DNA of 64,000 nt from Paenibacillus sp. SC116 (GCF_024733555.1 NZ_JANIOF010000011.1:1-64000), one strand, 5' to 3'. Numbered from the stretch's first letter, positions 50,047 to 60,106 are shown. Program-made: numbers and translations. The notes: generated by a model from the sequence alone, not told the origin.

Positions 50047-50799
50047 ATGATCATTTGTAAGTCCGAAGTGGAATTAGGCTTTATGAGAGAAGCAGGGAGA
50101 ATCGTTGCGGAAACGCATCGTCTCATGGCTCAATCGATCAAGCCGGGCATTACGACTCGGGAGCTTGATGCTATCGCGGAACAATTCATTCGCAGCCAAG
50201 GGGCATCTCCTTCTTTCAAGGGATACAACGGGTTCTCTGGAAGCATTTGCGTATCAGTTAATGAAGAGCTGGTGCACGGTATTCCTGGTAACCGCGTTTT
50301 AAACGAAGGCGACATCATCAGCATCGACATCGGCGCAGAGTATCGTGGGTACCATGGTGACTCAGCTTGGACATATGGGGTTGGACAGATTTCTGAAGAG
50401 GCACAGAGATTGCTGGACGTTACAGAACGTTCTCTCTACGCTGGTTTGGAGCTAGTTCGACCAGATGAACGGTTGTACACTATTTCTCATGCAATACAAC
50501 GTGTCATTGAAGATGCAGGTTTTTCCGTCGTACGTGAGTACGTCGGACATGGAATCGGTGCGAGTCTTCATGAAGAACCACAGATTCCGAACTACGGTAG
50601 CCCGAACCGTGGGCCTCGACTCAAGCCGGGTATGGTACTTGCGATTGAGCCGATGGTCGTTATTGGTGAGCGTTATGTAAAAACACTTGCAGATAACTGG
50701 ACGGTCGTGACGGTGGATGGAACATGGTGTGCTCACTTTGAGCATACAGTTGCAGTAACACCGGACGGTTGCGAAATTTTGACGAGATTGCAAGAGTAG
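50047..50799 (+). CDS. map: Methionine aminopeptidase, type I
   Basis: A 250-residue metalloenzyme removing N-terminal Met. Metal ligands are visible: Asp in [10 protein letters not shown] and GDSAWT, His in [13 protein letters not shown], Glu in AIEPMV and in [13 protein letters not shown]. It begins four bases after the adk stop with CTGCGAGG as a poor ribosome site, so coupling with adk is likely. Confidence 0.98.
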   Translation: MIICKSEVELGFMREAGRIVAETHRLMAQSIKPGITTRELDAIAEQFIRSQGASPSFKGYNGFSGSICVSVNEELVHGIPGNRVLNEGDIISIDIGAEYRGYHGDSAWTYGVGQISEEAQRLLDVTERSLYAGLELVRPDERLYTISHAIQRVIEDAGFSVVREYVGHGIGASLHEEPQIPNYGSPNRGPRLKPGMVLAIEPMVVIGERYVKTLADNWTVVTVDGTWCAHFEHTVAVTPDGCEILTRLQE

Positions 50800-50807
50800 G
50801 TGAGGGG

Positions 50808-51107
50808 ATGAATAATATTCTGAACCCGCAGATCGGGCAGTTTGTCAAAGTGGCTCAAGGCAGAGATGCCAGCAAGCTGGCTGTCATCGTTGGCTTGGAG
50901 CCTGAGCGATTTGTCTTTATCGCGGACGGGGACAAACGCAAGTTTGAACAACCGAAACGTAAAAACCTGCTTCATCTGGAGTTGCAGAAGGATATAAGCC
51001 GCGAAGTTGTCCAGAGTTTAAACGAAAGCGGACGGGTTACGAACAGCAAGCTGCGCTACGTCATTCAGAAGTATGCGGAGCAGCTGAATGAAGCAAATGC
51101 GGAATAG
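50808..51107 (+). CDS. KOW-domain RNA-binding protein (L14e-like)
   Basis: A 99-residue protein between map and infA, the position of B. subtilis ybzG. The N-terminal half has a KOW-type fold ([20 protein letters not shown], then [13 protein letters not shown]), the C-terminal half is helical and charged. The best start is ATG 50808 close behind AGGTGAGGGG. By family it probably binds rRNA or ribosomes, but its role is not established. Confidence 0.88.
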   Translation: MNNILNPQIGQFVKVAQGRDASKLAVIVGLEPERFVFIADGDKRKFEQPKRKNLLHLELQKDISREVVQSLNESGRVTNSKLRYVIQKYAEQLNEANAE

Positions 51108-51121
51108 AAAGGAGAATCACG

Positions 51122-51337
51122 TTGGCCAAGGAAGATGTGATTGAAGTAGAAGGAACGGTCATTGAGCCGTTGCCAAACGCGACATTTCGAGTTGAGTTAG
51201 AGAACGGACATCAGATTCTTGCCCATGTTTCTGGAAAGCTGCGGATGCACTTTATCCGTATCCTGACGGGGGACAAAGTGGTCGTACAGCTATCGCCATA
51301 CGATTTGAGCAAAGGTCGCATCACATATCGTAAGTAG
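51122..51337 (+). CDS. infA: Translation initiation factor IF-1
   Basis: A 71-residue OB-fold protein that binds the A site of the 30S subunit during initiation: [40 protein letters not shown], and [11 protein letters not shown]. The start is TTG, about 7 bases after AAAGGAG. Confidence 0.98.
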   Translation: MAKEDVIEVEGTVIEPLPNATFRVELENGHQILAHVSGKLRMHFIRILTGDKVVVQLSPYDLSKGRITYRK

Positions 51338-51411
51338 CACTAGCACTCGGAGCTTCAAAGAGCGCTTGCAATGCACTTGCAAACCAACAGACTGCATGCG
51401 AGACGGTTTGA

Positions 51412-51558
<147 letters not shown>

Positions 51559-51578
51559 TTGAAGGGGGTGTAGCGTAA

Positions 51579-51947
51579 ATGGCTCGTATAGCTGGTGTAG
51601 ACTTGCCACGTGATAAACGCGTTGAGATCGCCTTGACATACATTTTCGGTATTGGAAAGACAACATCTCAAAAAGTAATCGCAGCAACTGGTGTGAATGC
51701 TAATACGCGTGTTCGTGATCTAACAGAAGACGAAGTAAACGCTATTCGTGAAACAATTGATAAAACGGTTAAGGTTGAAGGTGACCTTCGTCGTGAAATT
51801 TCTTTGAGCATCAAACGTCTGGTTGATATCGGATGTTATCGTGGTGTTCGCCATCGTCGTGGATTGCCTGTTCGTGGTCAACGTACGAAAACTAATGCTC
51901 GTACACGCAAAGGCCCTCGTCGTACGGTAGCAAATAAGAAAAAGTAA
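51579..51947 (+). CDS. rpsM: 30S ribosomal protein S13
   Basis: A 122-residue head protein contacting the P-site tRNA and L5. It begins [20 protein letters not shown] and contains the helix-two-turn-helix [20 protein letters not shown] and the basic tail [29 protein letters not shown] precedes the ATG by about 8 bases. Confidence 0.99.
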   Translation: MARIAGVDLPRDKRVEIALTYIFGIGKTTSQKVIAATGVNANTRVRDLTEDEVNAIRETIDKTVKVEGDLRREISLSIKRLVDIGCYRGVRHRRGLPVRGQRTKTNARTRKGPRRTVANKKK

Positions 51948-51963
51948 GGAGGGATAAGTAGCA

Positions 51964-52359
51964 ATGGCTAAACCAAAAAAAGTCGTACGTACAAAACGTC
52001 GTGACCGTAAAAATATTGAATCTGGTGTGGCACATATCCGTTCTACGTTCAATAACACGATCGTAACAATCACGGATACACACGGAAACGCAATTTCTTG
52101 GGCAAGCTCCGGTGGTCTTGGATACCGCGGTTCGCGTAAATCCACACCGTTTGCTGCACAAATGGCTGCAGAATCAGCTGCTAAAGCAGCAATGGAACAT
52201 GGTATGAAGACGGTAGAAGTATCGGTTAAAGGCCCAGGCGCAGGCCGTGAAGCTGCCATCCGTTCCTTGCAAGCTGCAGGGTTGGAAGTTAGCATGATCA
52301 AAGACGTAACTCCAGTTCCTCACAATGGCTGCCGTCCGCCAAAACGTCGCCGCGTATAA
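51964..52359 (+). CDS. rpsK: 30S ribosomal protein S11
   Basis: A 131-residue platform protein near the E site. Core: [40 protein letters not shown], and the C-terminal [16 protein letters not shown]. The ATG follows AAGGAGGG by about 9 bases. Length normal. Confidence 0.99.
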   Translation: MAKPKKVVRTKRRDRKNIESGVAHIRSTFNNTIVTITDTHGNAISWASSGGLGYRGSRKSTPFAAQMAAESAAKAAMEHGMKTVEVSVKGPGAGREAAIRSLQAAGLEVSMIKDVTPVPHNGCRPPKRRRV

Positions 52360-52496
52360 TTATACGTGTGTGGCTAACGTGTCGTTTATAATGACGCCTG
52401 TTGGGAATAATGGTTGTTTAGGCATACTGCATGAATCGACCGACCGTAGGTGTTTAATGGTTTAACGCCAGCGACGTTTTGAAGGAGGGTTATATA

Positions 52497-53441
52497 GTGA
52501 TTGAGATCGAAAAGCCGAAAATTGAAACCGTTGATGTCAACGAAGAAGGTACTTACGGCAAGTTCGTAATTGAGCCGCTTGAGCGCGGTTATGGTACGAC
52601 ACTTGGGAACTCCCTACGCCGTATCTTACTTTCTTCCTTGCCAGGAGCGGCAGTGACTTCTGTGCAAATTGACGGCGTACTTCATGAGTTCTCTACAATC
52701 CCTGGTGTCTACGAAGACGTTACAGAGGTTATTTTGAACCTGAAGTCCCTATCACTCAAAATTCACTCCGATGAAGAGAAAATTCTCGAAATCGATGCTG
52801 AAGGTGAAGGGGTAATTACTGCCGGAGATATTCGCGCGGATAGCGATGTGGAAATTTTGAACCCGGATCTCCGCATTGCTACATTGGCACAAGGCTCCCG
52901 TCTCCATATGCGTATTTATGCGAATCGTGGACGCGGCTTTGTCCTTGCAGATCGCAACAAGAATGAAGATCAACCTATTGGTGTCATTCCTGTTGACTCG
53001 ATCTACACACCAATCTCTCGTGTTAATTACAGTATAGAGAATACGCGTGTAGGACAAGTGACGAACTACGACAAGCTTACGCTTGAAGTATGGACGGACG
53101 GAAGCACTCAACCAGAAGAAGCAGTAAGCCTTGGTGCGAAGATCCTTACAGAGCATTTGATGCTCTTCGTAGGATTGACGGATGAAGCGAAAGATGCGGA
53201 AATCATGGTTGAAAAAGAGGAAGATAAGAAAGAGAAAGTGCTTGAGATGACTATCGAAGAGCTTGATCTCTCTGTTCGTTCCTATAACTGCTTGAAACGT
53301 GCAGGCATTAATACTGTTCAAGAGCTAATAACGAAGACTGAAGAAGACATGATGAAAGTCCGCAACTTGGGCCGTAAGTCTTTGGAAGAAGTTCAAGAGA
53401 AGCTTGAAGAATTAGGATTAGGCCTCCGCATGGAAGATTAA
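52497..53441 (+). CDS. rpoA: DNA-directed RNA polymerase alpha subunit
   Basis: A 314-residue subunit: the N-terminal domain ([20 protein letters not shown]) assembles the enzyme and the C-terminal domain ([20 protein letters not shown]) binds UP elements and activators. The start is GTG at 52497, 7 bases after AAGGAGGG, giving the family [10 protein letters not shown]; the in-frame start at 52479 precedes the ribosome site. The 137-base gap after rpsK holds only small hairpins (for example GTGTC/GACGC). Confidence 0.99.
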   Translation: MIEIEKPKIETVDVNEEGTYGKFVIEPLERGYGTTLGNSLRRILLSSLPGAAVTSVQIDGVLHEFSTIPGVYEDVTEVILNLKSLSLKIHSDEEKILEIDAEGEGVITAGDIRADSDVEILNPDLRIATLAQGSRLHMRIYANRGRGFVLADRNKNEDQPIGVIPVDSIYTPISRVNYSIENTRVGQVTNYDKLTLEVWTDGSTQPEEAVSLGAKILTEHLMLFVGLTDEAKDAEIMVEKEEDKKEKVLEMTIEELDLSVRSYNCLKRAGINTVQELITKTEEDMMKVRNLGRKSLEEVQEKLEELGLGLRMED

Positions 53442-53472
53442 TCGGGACTTTGCTTAGAAGGAGGGGAAACAT

Positions 53473-53838
53473 ATGGCATACCAAAAGTTGGGTCGTGACT
53501 CCAGCGCTCGTAAAGCGTTGTTCCGCGACTTGGTAACTGATCTGTTCTTGTACGAGCGCATTCAAACAACTGAAGCTAAAGCGAAAGAAGTTCGTTCTAT
53601 CGCTGAGAAGCTTATCACGTTGGCAAAGCGCGGTGACTTGCATGCACGCCGTCAGGTGGCTGCATTCGTTCGTCGTGAGACTGTAGATGGCGAGAAGGAT
53701 GCAATCCAGAAACTATTCTCGGATTTGGCACCTCGTTATGCTGAGCGTCCAGGCGGTTATACGCGCATCATGAAATTGGGTCCTCGCCGTGGCGATTCCG
53801 CGCCAATGGTTTACTTGGAACTAGTTGACCGCGCGTAA
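53473..53838 (+). CDS. rplQ: 50S ribosomal protein L17
   Basis: A 121-residue protein near the tunnel exit: [20 protein letters not shown], then [28 protein letters not shown] precedes the ATG. Last gene of the long ribosomal cluster; a terminator follows. Confidence 0.99.
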   Translation: MAYQKLGRDSSARKALFRDLVTDLFLYERIQTTEAKAKEVRSIAEKLITLAKRGDLHARRQVAAFVRRETVDGEKDAIQKLFSDLAPRYAERPGGYTRIMKLGPRRGDSAPMVYLELVDRA

Positions 53839-53892
53839 TAGCGGTAAGATGCATTTGATATAGCGCAATAACGCAGCATGAGCAGCGTGGAA

Positions 53893-53921
53893 GAAGGCTC
53901 CCTCGAGGAGCTTTTCTTTTT
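53893..53921 (+). terminator. Terminator after rplQ
   Basis: GGCTCC and GGAGCT form a short stem across CTCGA, followed by TTTCTTTTT. It ends the S10-spc-alpha transcript. Confidence 0.8.
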
Positions 53922-53947
53922 GTGTATATCGTAGACCGGAGGCAAGT

Positions 53948-54724
53948 ATGCGAAATATCGGAATGACTGTGTCTTATGATGGCACTGCATATAGCGGCTT
54001 TCAAAGACAGCCTGATCAAGACACGGTTCAAGGACGAATCGAAGCAGCGATTACGAAGCTTACGAGCGATCAAATTACGATATCGGCATCTGGGCGTACG
54101 GATGCGGGGGTACATGCGAGGGGACAGGTGTTCAACTTTCATACGACTTCCGCTATTCCGATTGATCGCTGGGTACTAGCGATGAATTCTAGGCTGCCTA
54201 ATGACATTGTCGTTCAGGAAGCTTGGGAGGCACCGTTGGACTTCCATGCCCGTTATTCGGCGAAGGTAAAGACGTATCGTTACACCATTCTAGCAGAACG
54301 CAACCCGGACTTATTCCGACGTTTATACGAGTTCCATCATCCGCGTCCACTTGATATCGAGGCGATGCGGAAAGGAATGGCTTATTTAGAAGGTGAGCAT
54401 GACTATACTTCTTTTACATCGCCGAAGTCAACGAAGCAATCCAATGTTCGTACGATATTTCGCTCATGGATGGAAGTCGAGCATGCAGGAAGTGATGAAG
54501 CCGGCCGTGGTCGGATTCATTTGTTCTTAACAGGCAATGGATTCTTATACAATATGGTGCGGATTATCGCAGGGACGATGATGTGGGTTGGGGAAGGCAA
54601 ACTCCGTCCTGAGGATATTCCCGTTATTATGGAGACTCTCCATCGTGATGCTGCAGGGCCAATGGCCGTAGGGCATGGTTTATTGCTGTGGAGTGTCGAA
54701 TATGATGGGGAAGAAAGAATTTAG
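53948..54724 (+). CDS. truA: tRNA pseudouridine(38-40) synthase
   Basis: A 258-residue enzyme making pseudouridine in the anticodon arm of tRNAs. The catalytic Asp is D52 in SASGRTDAGVHARGQV. Other motifs: YDGTAYSGFQRQP at the start and GNGFLYNMVRIIAGTMMWVG near the end. CGGAGG precedes the ATG by about 6-7 bases. In B. subtilis three ECF transporter genes lie between rplQ and truA; here the gap is 109 bases. Confidence 0.97.
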   Translation: MRNIGMTVSYDGTAYSGFQRQPDQDTVQGRIEAAITKLTSDQITISASGRTDAGVHARGQVFNFHTTSAIPIDRWVLAMNSRLPNDIVVQEAWEAPLDFHARYSAKVKTYRYTILAERNPDLFRRLYEFHHPRPLDIEAMRKGMAYLEGEHDYTSFTSPKSTKQSNVRTIFRSWMEVEHAGSDEAGRGRIHLFLTGNGFLYNMVRIIAGTMMWVGEGKLRPEDIPVIMETLHRDAAGPMAVGHGLLLWSVEYDGEERI

Positions 54725-54748
54725 AGCTGTATAAAGAGCAAAAACGAC

Positions 54749-54777
54749 TTGCAAATTCGAACGTTATATTGTAAAAT
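54749..54777 (+). promoter_or_regulatory. Promoter of rplM-rpsI
   Basis: TTGCAA (54749-54754), a 17-base spacer and TAAAAT (54772-54777), in the 198-base gap after truA. Confidence 0.72.
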
Positions 54778-54787
54778 AACATTTGTG

Positions 54788-54823
54788 TTTCTTTATGGCT
54801 TCCCACGGCCCCCAATAAAGAAA
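54788..54823 (+). promoter_or_regulatory. L13 leader RNA (candidate)
   Basis: TTTCTTTA (54788-54795) pairs perfectly with TAAAGAAA (54816-54823), presenting the loop TGGCTTCCCACGGCCCCCAA. Its place just downstream of the promoter and upstream of rplM matches the Bacillales L13 leader family, thought to bind L13 for autoregulation. Assignment rests on position and shape, not a search. Confidence 0.65.
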
Positions 54824-54922
54824 TACGCTAATGAAAAAGCTAACATTTAAATGTAACACATTGAACGATATATACGGTTTTTGAATTAAAGCGAACAATG
54901 AATTTTGTTAGGAGGATGTTTC

Positions 54923-55360
54923 ATGCGTACAACATACATGGCGAAACCAGCTGAAGTAGAACGTAAATGGTTCGTTATCGACGCTGAAGGTAAGACGCTT
55001 GGTCGTCTTGCTACTGAAGCTGCGGCACTTATCCGCGGTAAGCACAAGCCAACATTCACACCTCATGTTGACGGTGGCGACTTCGTAGTCATCATCAATG
55101 CTGAGAAAATTGTTTTGACAGGTAAGAAACTTCAAAACAAAAACTACTATAGTCACTCCCTCTACTCCGGTGGTTTGAAAGTGACTCCAGCTCATGAAAT
55201 GCTTGCTAAGAAGCCTGAGCGTATGATCGAACTTGCGGTTCAAGGAATGCTTCCTAAAACTCGCATGGGTAACAAAATGAAGCTTCGCGTTAAAGCATAT
55301 GCTGGCGCAGCTCATCCACATCAAGCACAACAACCAGAAGTTTACGAACTTCGCGGATAA
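54923..55360 (+). CDS. rplM: 50S ribosomal protein L13
   Basis: A 145-residue early assembly protein. It begins [20 protein letters not shown] and contains [20 protein letters not shown] and [14 protein letters not shown]. The ATG at 54923 follows AGGAGG by about 7 bases; an upstream in-frame start precedes that site. Paired with rpsI as in nearly all bacteria. Confidence 0.99.
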   Translation: MRTTYMAKPAEVERKWFVIDAEGKTLGRLATEAAALIRGKHKPTFTPHVDGGDFVVIINAEKIVLTGKKLQNKNYYSHSLYSGGLKVTPAHEMLAKKPERMIELAVQGMLPKTRMGNKMKLRVKAYAGAAHPHQAQQPEVYELRG

Positions 55361-55380
55361 ATAAAAAGGAGGACAGTTTC

Positions 55381-55773
55381 ATGGCACAAGTACAATACTA
55401 TGGGACAGGTCGTCGTAAGCATTCCGTAGCGCGCGTTCGCCTTGTACCAGGCGAAGGCCGCATCGTTATCAACAAGCGTGACCTTAATGAATACTTCGGT
55501 TTGGAAACATTGAAACTAATTGTCAAGCAACCTTTGAACCTTACAGAAACAGTTGGCAAATACGACGTTTTGGTATTGGCTCATGGTGGTGGTATCTCCG
55601 GTCAAGCAGGCGCAATTCGTCACGGTATCTCCCGTGCATTGCTTAAGGCTGATCCAGAGCTTCGTCCCGCTTTGAAAAAAGCTGGCTTCTTGACTCGTGA
55701 CCCTCGTATGAAAGAGCGTAAAAAATACGGTCTTAAAGCGGCTCGTCGCGCACCTCAGTTCTCCAAACGTTAA
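55381..55773 (+). CDS. rpsI: 30S ribosomal protein S9
   Basis: A 130-residue head protein whose C-terminal tail ([10 protein letters not shown]) touches the P-site tRNA. Core: [20 protein letters not shown] and [27 protein letters not shown] precedes the ATG, 20 bases after rplM. Confidence 0.99.
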   Translation: MAQVQYYGTGRRKHSVARVRLVPGEGRIVINKRDLNEYFGLETLKLIVKQPLNLTETVGKYDVLVLAHGGGISGQAGAIRHGISRALLKADPELRPALKKAGFLTRDPRMKERKKYGLKAARRAPQFSKR

Positions 55774-55795
55774 TATTGGATTACAATGGGTATCA

Positions 55796-55830
55796 AACCT
55801 CTTCTGTGTTCACACAGAAGAGGTTTTTTT
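55796..55830 (+). terminator. Terminator of rplM-rpsI
   Basis: A perfect 13-bp stem (AACCTCTTCTGTG with CACAGAAGAGGTT) around TTCA, followed by a run of T. The next 157 bases (55831-55987) hold nothing recognised. Confidence 0.95.
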
Positions 55831-55987
55831 GCATACTTTAAATCAAACCTCCATGAACTTCCTCATTAAGAACGTGATCTCCCAGAAAGCGCAGCAGCAA
55901 ACAAGTTTTTTCTTTATCAACAATCAGCCTTTTACCCAAAATAAGAAAAAGTTATAGATAAAGCGCATCTATTAGTCAAAAAATGGA

Positions 55988-56015
55988 TTGACTTTACTTG
56001 AAATCAAACTATACT
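55988..56015 (+). promoter_or_regulatory. Promoter of cysH-sat
   Basis: TTGACT (55988-55993), a 16-base spacer and TATACT (56010-56015). No S-box (SAM-I) riboswitch is present, unlike the leader known upstream of cysH in B. subtilis. Confidence 0.72.
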
Positions 56016-56048
56016 TATTAAGTATATAAAACACACCTAAATACTAGG
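56011..56048. promoter_or_regulatory. Candidate operators at the cysH promoter
   Basis: ATACTT-ATT-AAGTAT (56011-56025) is a perfect 6-3-6 palindrome covering the -10. CCTA-AATAC-TAGG (56036-56048) is a second palindrome just downstream. Either could bind a sulfur regulator such as a CymR- or CysL-type protein; the regulator is not identified. Confidence 0.4.
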
Positions 56049-56075
56049 AATTTAAAGATGGTGGAGGATGCGGTA

Positions 56076-56768
56076 ATGAACTTATTGGAGAAAGAAGCTT
56101 TAATAGCTGAGAAGGCTGAGTTGTTTGAAACGTCTAGTCCCGAGGAAATCATTCAATGGGCTATAGAAACGTTTCCGAATATAACATTTGCATGCAGCTT
56201 TGGGGCAGAAGATGTCGTTCTGGTTGATATGGTACAGAAGATTAGTCCTTCAACTGATATTTTCTACCTCGATACAGACTTTCACTTCGAAGAGACCTAC
56301 CACACTCGCGACCAAATACAATCTCATTACAACTTAGAATTTGTACGTGTAGCACCAGCAATTACTCCGGATCAACAAGATGAGCAGCATGGGATTGAAT
56401 TATGGAAAAGTGATCCCAACAAATGCTGCAATATCCGTAAAGTAGAACCTTTAACACAAATACTGAGCAAATACGATGCATGGATTACTGGTATTCGCCG
56501 TGATCAAGCACCAACTCGTGCTAATGCTAAAAAAATTGAATATGATACGAAATTTGGTCTTGTAAAGTTCAATCCAATTGCACATTGGACTTGGGATGAT
56601 GTGTGGGCATATATCCGCAATAATAATATCATTTACAACCCACTTCATGACAACCACTATCCGAGTATCGGCTGCTCTCACTGCACTAGACAAGTTATGC
56701 CTGGTGAGGATCCCCGTGCTGGACGTTGGTCAGGTACAGGCAAGGTAGAGTGTGGATTGCATAAATAA
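56076..56768 (+). CDS. cysH: Adenosine 5'-phosphosulfate reductase (CysH, iron-sulfur type)
   Basis: A 230-residue enzyme reducing activated sulfate to sulfite with thioredoxin. The Fe-S ligands C117-C118 and C200-x2-C203 are present, which mark the APS-using type rather than the cluster-free PAPS reductase; the catalytic Cys is C226 in ECGLHK. The [13 protein letters not shown]-loop-like motif and [10 protein letters not shown] are typical. The ATG at 56076 is 8 bases after GGAGG; an in-frame ATG at 56058 precedes that site. It is followed by sat after 37 bases, and no APS kinase is nearby, which fits direct APS reduction. Confidence 0.94.
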   Translation: MNLLEKEALIAEKAELFETSSPEEIIQWAIETFPNITFACSFGAEDVVLVDMVQKISPSTDIFYLDTDFHFEETYHTRDQIQSHYNLEFVRVAPAITPDQQDEQHGIELWKSDPNKCCNIRKVEPLTQILSKYDAWITGIRRDQAPTRANAKKIEYDTKFGLVKFNPIAHWTWDDVWAYIRNNNIIYNPLHDNHYPSIGCSHCTRQVMPGEDPRAGRWSGTGKVECGLHK

Positions 56769-56805
56769 TACGATACGCTATAAAAGAGTAGGGAGGAATA
56801 GAAGC

Positions 56806-57978
56806 ATGACAGCAATACCCGCACATGGAGGATCATTAGTGGATCTTCGTGTATCTGATACAGAACGAGATGCGCTTCTAAGGCAGTTGCAGCACGCTCC
56901 AGTCATTCCGATAAACCGTTGGGCAATATCTGATCTTGATTTAATTGGCGTAGGTGCATTTTCTCCTTTAACAGGCTTTCTAAATGAAGGTGATTATCGT
57001 AGTGTTGTAGATCGTATGCGACTTGCTGATGGTACGGTATGGAGCATTCCGATAACGCTGGCGGTTGATGCTAATACAGTTAAGCTGCTATCAGTTGGTA
57101 AGATGGCAGCTCTGGTTGGTGAAGAGGATGGTATCACATACGGTTCTATTCAAGTAGAGTCCATCTATACAGTCGATCAGAAGCATGAAGCTGTACAGGT
57201 ATTTAGGACAGATGATAGTGAACATCCTGGTGTGCAGAAATTATTTGAGCGTCCTAATACGTATGTTGGTGGAAGCATACGTCTGCTTGAGCGCCCCCAA
57301 CCTGATCGTTTCCAAGAGTATTATTTTGACCCAGCGGAAACGCGTAGGTTATTTGCAGAGCGAGGTTGGCGTACGGTTGTTGGCTTCCAAACTCGCAACC
57401 CTGTCCATCGTGCACATGAGTATATTCAGAAAAGTGCAATGGAAATTGTAGATGCATTATTCCTTAATCCACTCGTTGGTGAAACGAAGTCAGACGATGT
57501 TCCTGCAGATGTTCGCATGAAAAGCTACGTTGCTTTACTAGAAGCTTATTATCCGAAAGATCGTACATTCCTTGGTGTATTCCCAGCGGCTATGCGTTAT
57601 GCGGGTCCGCGTGAAGCGATATTTCATGCGATAGTTCGCAAAAATTACGGCTGTACTCACTTTATTGTAGGTCGTGATCACGCGGGAGTCGGAGATTACT
57701 ATGGAACGTACGAGGCTCAAGAGATATTTAAGAACTTTGAAGCGAGTGAGCTTGGCATTTCACCATTATTTTTTGAGCACAGCTTCTTCTGTACGAAATG
57801 CGGCAATATGGCATCCAATAAAACATGCCCGCATGGCAAAGAAGATCATTTAACACTGTCAGGAACCAAGGTCCGTGCCTTGCTGCGAGATGGAATTTGC
57901 CCGCCTCCAGAATTCTCGCGTCCTGAGGTTGCGAAAATACTTATTGAAGGCATGGCAATAGAACCCACGACCGTATAA
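56806..57978 (+). CDS. sat: Sulfate adenylyltransferase (ATP sulfurylase)
   Basis: A 390-residue enzyme forming APS from ATP and sulfate, the step before CysH. The active-site motif [10 protein letters not shown] is at residues 195-204 and [12 protein letters not shown] follows. A Cys/His cluster near residue 330 ([16 protein letters not shown]) is the zinc site of the bacterial homo-oligomeric type. The ATG at 56806 follows GGGAGG by about 8 bases; a longer in-frame reading from 56752 overlaps cysH and is rejected. No sulfate transporter gene is in the window. Confidence 0.96.
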   Translation: MTAIPAHGGSLVDLRVSDTERDALLRQLQHAPVIPINRWAISDLDLIGVGAFSPLTGFLNEGDYRSVVDRMRLADGTVWSIPITLAVDANTVKLLSVGKMAALVGEEDGITYGSIQVESIYTVDQKHEAVQVFRTDDSEHPGVQKLFERPNTYVGGSIRLLERPQPDRFQEYYFDPAETRRLFAERGWRTVVGFQTRNPVHRAHEYIQKSAMEIVDALFLNPLVGETKSDDVPADVRMKSYVALLEAYYPKDRTFLGVFPAAMRYAGPREAIFHAIVRKNYGCTHFIVGRDHAGVGDYYGTYEAQEIFKNFEASELGISPLFFEHSFFCTKCGNMASNKTCPHGKEDHLTLSGTKVRALLRDGICPPPEFSRPEVAKILIEGMAIEPTTV

Positions 57979-58013
57979 GCAATTAATAACAGAATAACCG
58001 AAGGACATGCGTA

Positions 58014-58042
58014 GTATATTTGTCCACCACTGCCCATATAGT
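58014..58042 (+). promoter_or_regulatory. Sigma-E-like promoter of cwlD
   Basis: GTATATT (58014-58020), 14 bases, then CATATAGT (58035-58042). The sigma-E consensus is about KMATATT-N14-15-CATACAHT, so 6 of 7 and 6 of 8 positions agree. It lies 37 bases before the cwlD GTG. Confidence 0.6.
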
Positions 58043-58079
58043 GATTAGAGATGCTATTGGAGCGGAGGTGGACTTTTTC

Positions 58080-58850
58080 GTGTGGAATGACAACAATAAA
58101 CCGCGGAGAACGCGTTTTTTATCTATTAATCTGGGTTCAATGAAGCAATGGTTTATTTATTTGGGCCTATTTGTATTGATTATTGGATTGCTAATCTCTG
58201 AGGCACCATCCAAGAAAAGCTGGAATCAATGGTCACTCCCATTGTCAGGTAAAGTGATTGCTATTGATGCTGGGCATGGAGGCGCGGATGGAGGCGCGGT
58301 GAGCAAACAGGGGATTATCGAAAAGGATATTAATCTTTTAATTGCCTTGTATTTAAGGGACTTCTTACAACAAGCAGGAGCTGTCGTTTATTTGACGCGG
58401 GAGGCTGACCAGGACCTTGCCGATCAGAGTACAAAAAAAATATCGAAAAGAAAGTCGGAGGATTTACAACGCAGAGTAGCTTTTGTAGAGAAAAAGAAGG
58501 CAGACGTATTTATTTCGATTCATATGAATAGTATCACTTCAAATCGTTGGCGTGGGGCCCAAACTTTTTATGCGAACCATGTTCCAGAAAATGAAGTGTT
58601 GGCTAAGTTTATACAAGCAGAAATACGTCGTAATTTAGAAAATACAGAACGTGTAGCTAAATCGGATGATCGGGGGCTATACTTGCTAAAGTCTGTAAAT
58701 GTGCCTACTGCACTTGTGGAGGTTGGTTTTCTTTCTCATCCGGATGAATCTAGGATGTTAGCGGACAGTGCATACCAGCGTAAAGTTTCGGCTTCTATAT
58801 ATAAAGGAATTCTTCGTTATTTATCAGGAGAAAAGCTTGGTAAAGATTAG
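58080..58850 (+). CDS. cwlD: N-acetylmuramoyl-L-alanine amidase CwlD (spore cortex)
   Basis: A 256-residue amidase_3 protein that, with PdaA, makes muramic delta-lactam in spore cortex, needed for germination. It has one N-terminal membrane anchor (about residues 24-40), then the zinc motifs IDAGHGGADGG (H66), E81 in IIEKDIN, ISIHMNS, and the catalytic Glu in ALVEVGFLSHPDE. The start is GTG, 9 bases after GGAGGTG; longer readings to 58020 cross the promoter. Expression in the mother cell is supported by the promoter just upstream. Confidence 0.93.
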   Translation: MWNDNNKPRRTRFLSINLGSMKQWFIYLGLFVLIIGLLISEAPSKKSWNQWSLPLSGKVIAIDAGHGGADGGAVSKQGIIEKDINLLIALYLRDFLQQAGAVVYLTREADQDLADQSTKKISKRKSEDLQRRVAFVEKKKADVFISIHMNSITSNRWRGAQTFYANHVPENEVLAKFIQAEIRRNLENTERVAKSDDRGLYLLKSVNVPTALVEVGFLSHPDESRMLADSAYQRKVSASIYKGILRYLSGEKLGKD

Positions 58851-58864
58851 TGGTGTGCTATAAT
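58837..58864 (+). promoter_or_regulatory. Promoter of mrp
   Basis: TTGGTA (58837-58842), a 16-base spacer and an extended -10 TGCTATAAT (TATAAT at 58859-58864). The -35 lies in the end of cwlD. Confidence 0.68.
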
Positions 58865-58922
58865 AAACGAGGATGAAGGAAACATCGCACAAGCATTAGC
58901 GCATAGAGACGAGGTGCATCTT

Positions 58923-60074
58923 ATGATAACAAGAGAACAATGCTTAGACCTGTTGCATGGATTGCAAGAACCGATATCAGGAAAAGATTTGGTTGAGCTG
59001 CAATGGATACGTGATATTATGGTCAAACCTGAGCAAGTGGCACTTACGATTATACTGGCACCGGATGGAGCTAGCGATTCTATACGTGATGAATTGACAG
59101 CGCAAATTAAATCAAAACTAGTCAGCAGTGGAGCATCGGACGTTCATGTGCGAATTCGTTTGGCGTCTGATCAAGAGATGACGGCTGCTGGCTTGGGTCA
59201 TCGGACTGCGGCTAGATCTACGGGTCAAGAGCATGCTGAACATGGCTCAATTTCCGGACAATCAGCTCCTCAAGGGCACGGAGCTGGTCTTGAACAGCTT
59301 AGTCCATTATTATCGCCTTCCTCGAATGTTGCCTTTATTGGAGTAGCTAGCGGCAAAGGTGGGGTAGGAAAATCTACTGTAACCGTGAATTTAGCTGTTG
59401 CACTGGCACGTCAAGGGAAAAAGGTTGGTATCATAGATGCCGACATTTACGGCTTTAGTGTACCCGATATGATGGGGATTGAAGATAGGCCAATTATTCA
59501 AGATGAGCAAGTCATCCCGATCGAACGTTTCGGCGTTAAAGTAATGTCTATGGGGTTCTTTGTGGAGGATAATAGTCCAATCGTATGGCGGGGACCAATG
59601 CTAGGCAAAATGCTGCGGAACTTCTTCCAAGAAGTGAATTGGGGCGCGCTTGATGTGGTGCTTATCGATTTACCGCCTGGGACAGGAGATATTGCACTAG
59701 ATATCCATCAAATGATTCCGCAAACGAAAGAAATAATCGTAACGACACCTCACTCTACGGCAGCATTCGTTGCTGCAAGAGCCGGGGCGATGGCGATTAC
59801 GACGAAGCATGAGATTATTGGAGTCGTTGAAAATATGGCTTACCTAGAGTGTGGAGCCTGTGGTGACAAGCAATATGTATTCGGTCGTGGCGGCGGTGGT
59901 AAGTTAGCTGAGGCGCTGCACACATCGTTATTGGCTCAGATTCCATTAGGAGCACCAGAGAACCATCCTTCGGAGCCGGATTTCTCGCCTTCTGTATATC
60001 GTGAATCACATCCAATTGGGCAATTATACAATGAATTGGCACAACGTTTAATAGATAACGGTATTGTATCTTAG
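58923..60074 (+). CDS. Mrp/ApbC-family P-loop ATPase (SalA-like)
   Basis: A 383-residue protein with an N-terminal MIP18-type domain (about residues 5-80), a variable Gln/Gly/His-rich linker, and the Mrp P-loop domain with the deviant Walker A GKGGVGKST near 144-152, the second Lys motif typical of the MinD/Mrp class, and LIDLPPGTGD. Family members carry Fe-S clusters; in B. subtilis the gene here is salA, reported as a regulator of protease genes. A CxxC pair (ECGACGDK) could bind a cluster. The ATG at 58923 follows GAGGTG by 6 bases. Confidence 0.92.
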   Translation: MITREQCLDLLHGLQEPISGKDLVELQWIRDIMVKPEQVALTIILAPDGASDSIRDELTAQIKSKLVSSGASDVHVRIRLASDQEMTAAGLGHRTAARSTGQEHAEHGSISGQSAPQGHGAGLEQLSPLLSPSSNVAFIGVASGKGGVGKSTVTVNLAVALARQGKKVGIIDADIYGFSVPDMMGIEDRPIIQDEQVIPIERFGVKVMSMGFFVEDNSPIVWRGPMLGKMLRNFFQEVNWGALDVVLIDLPPGTGDIALDIHQMIPQTKEIIVTTPHSTAAFVAARAGAMAITTKHEIIGVVENMAYLECGACGDKQYVFGRGGGGKLAEALHTSLLAQIPLGAPENHPSEPDFSPSVYRESHPIGQLYNELAQRLIDNGIVS

Positions 60075-60106
60075 TTGACTATGCGAATAGTGCAACTTAC
60101 ATAAAG

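Noticed and set aside
55831-56075. SAM-I (S-box) riboswitch upstream of cysH
   Set aside because: Looked for because B. subtilis cysH has one; no S-box core or terminator is present in the leader.
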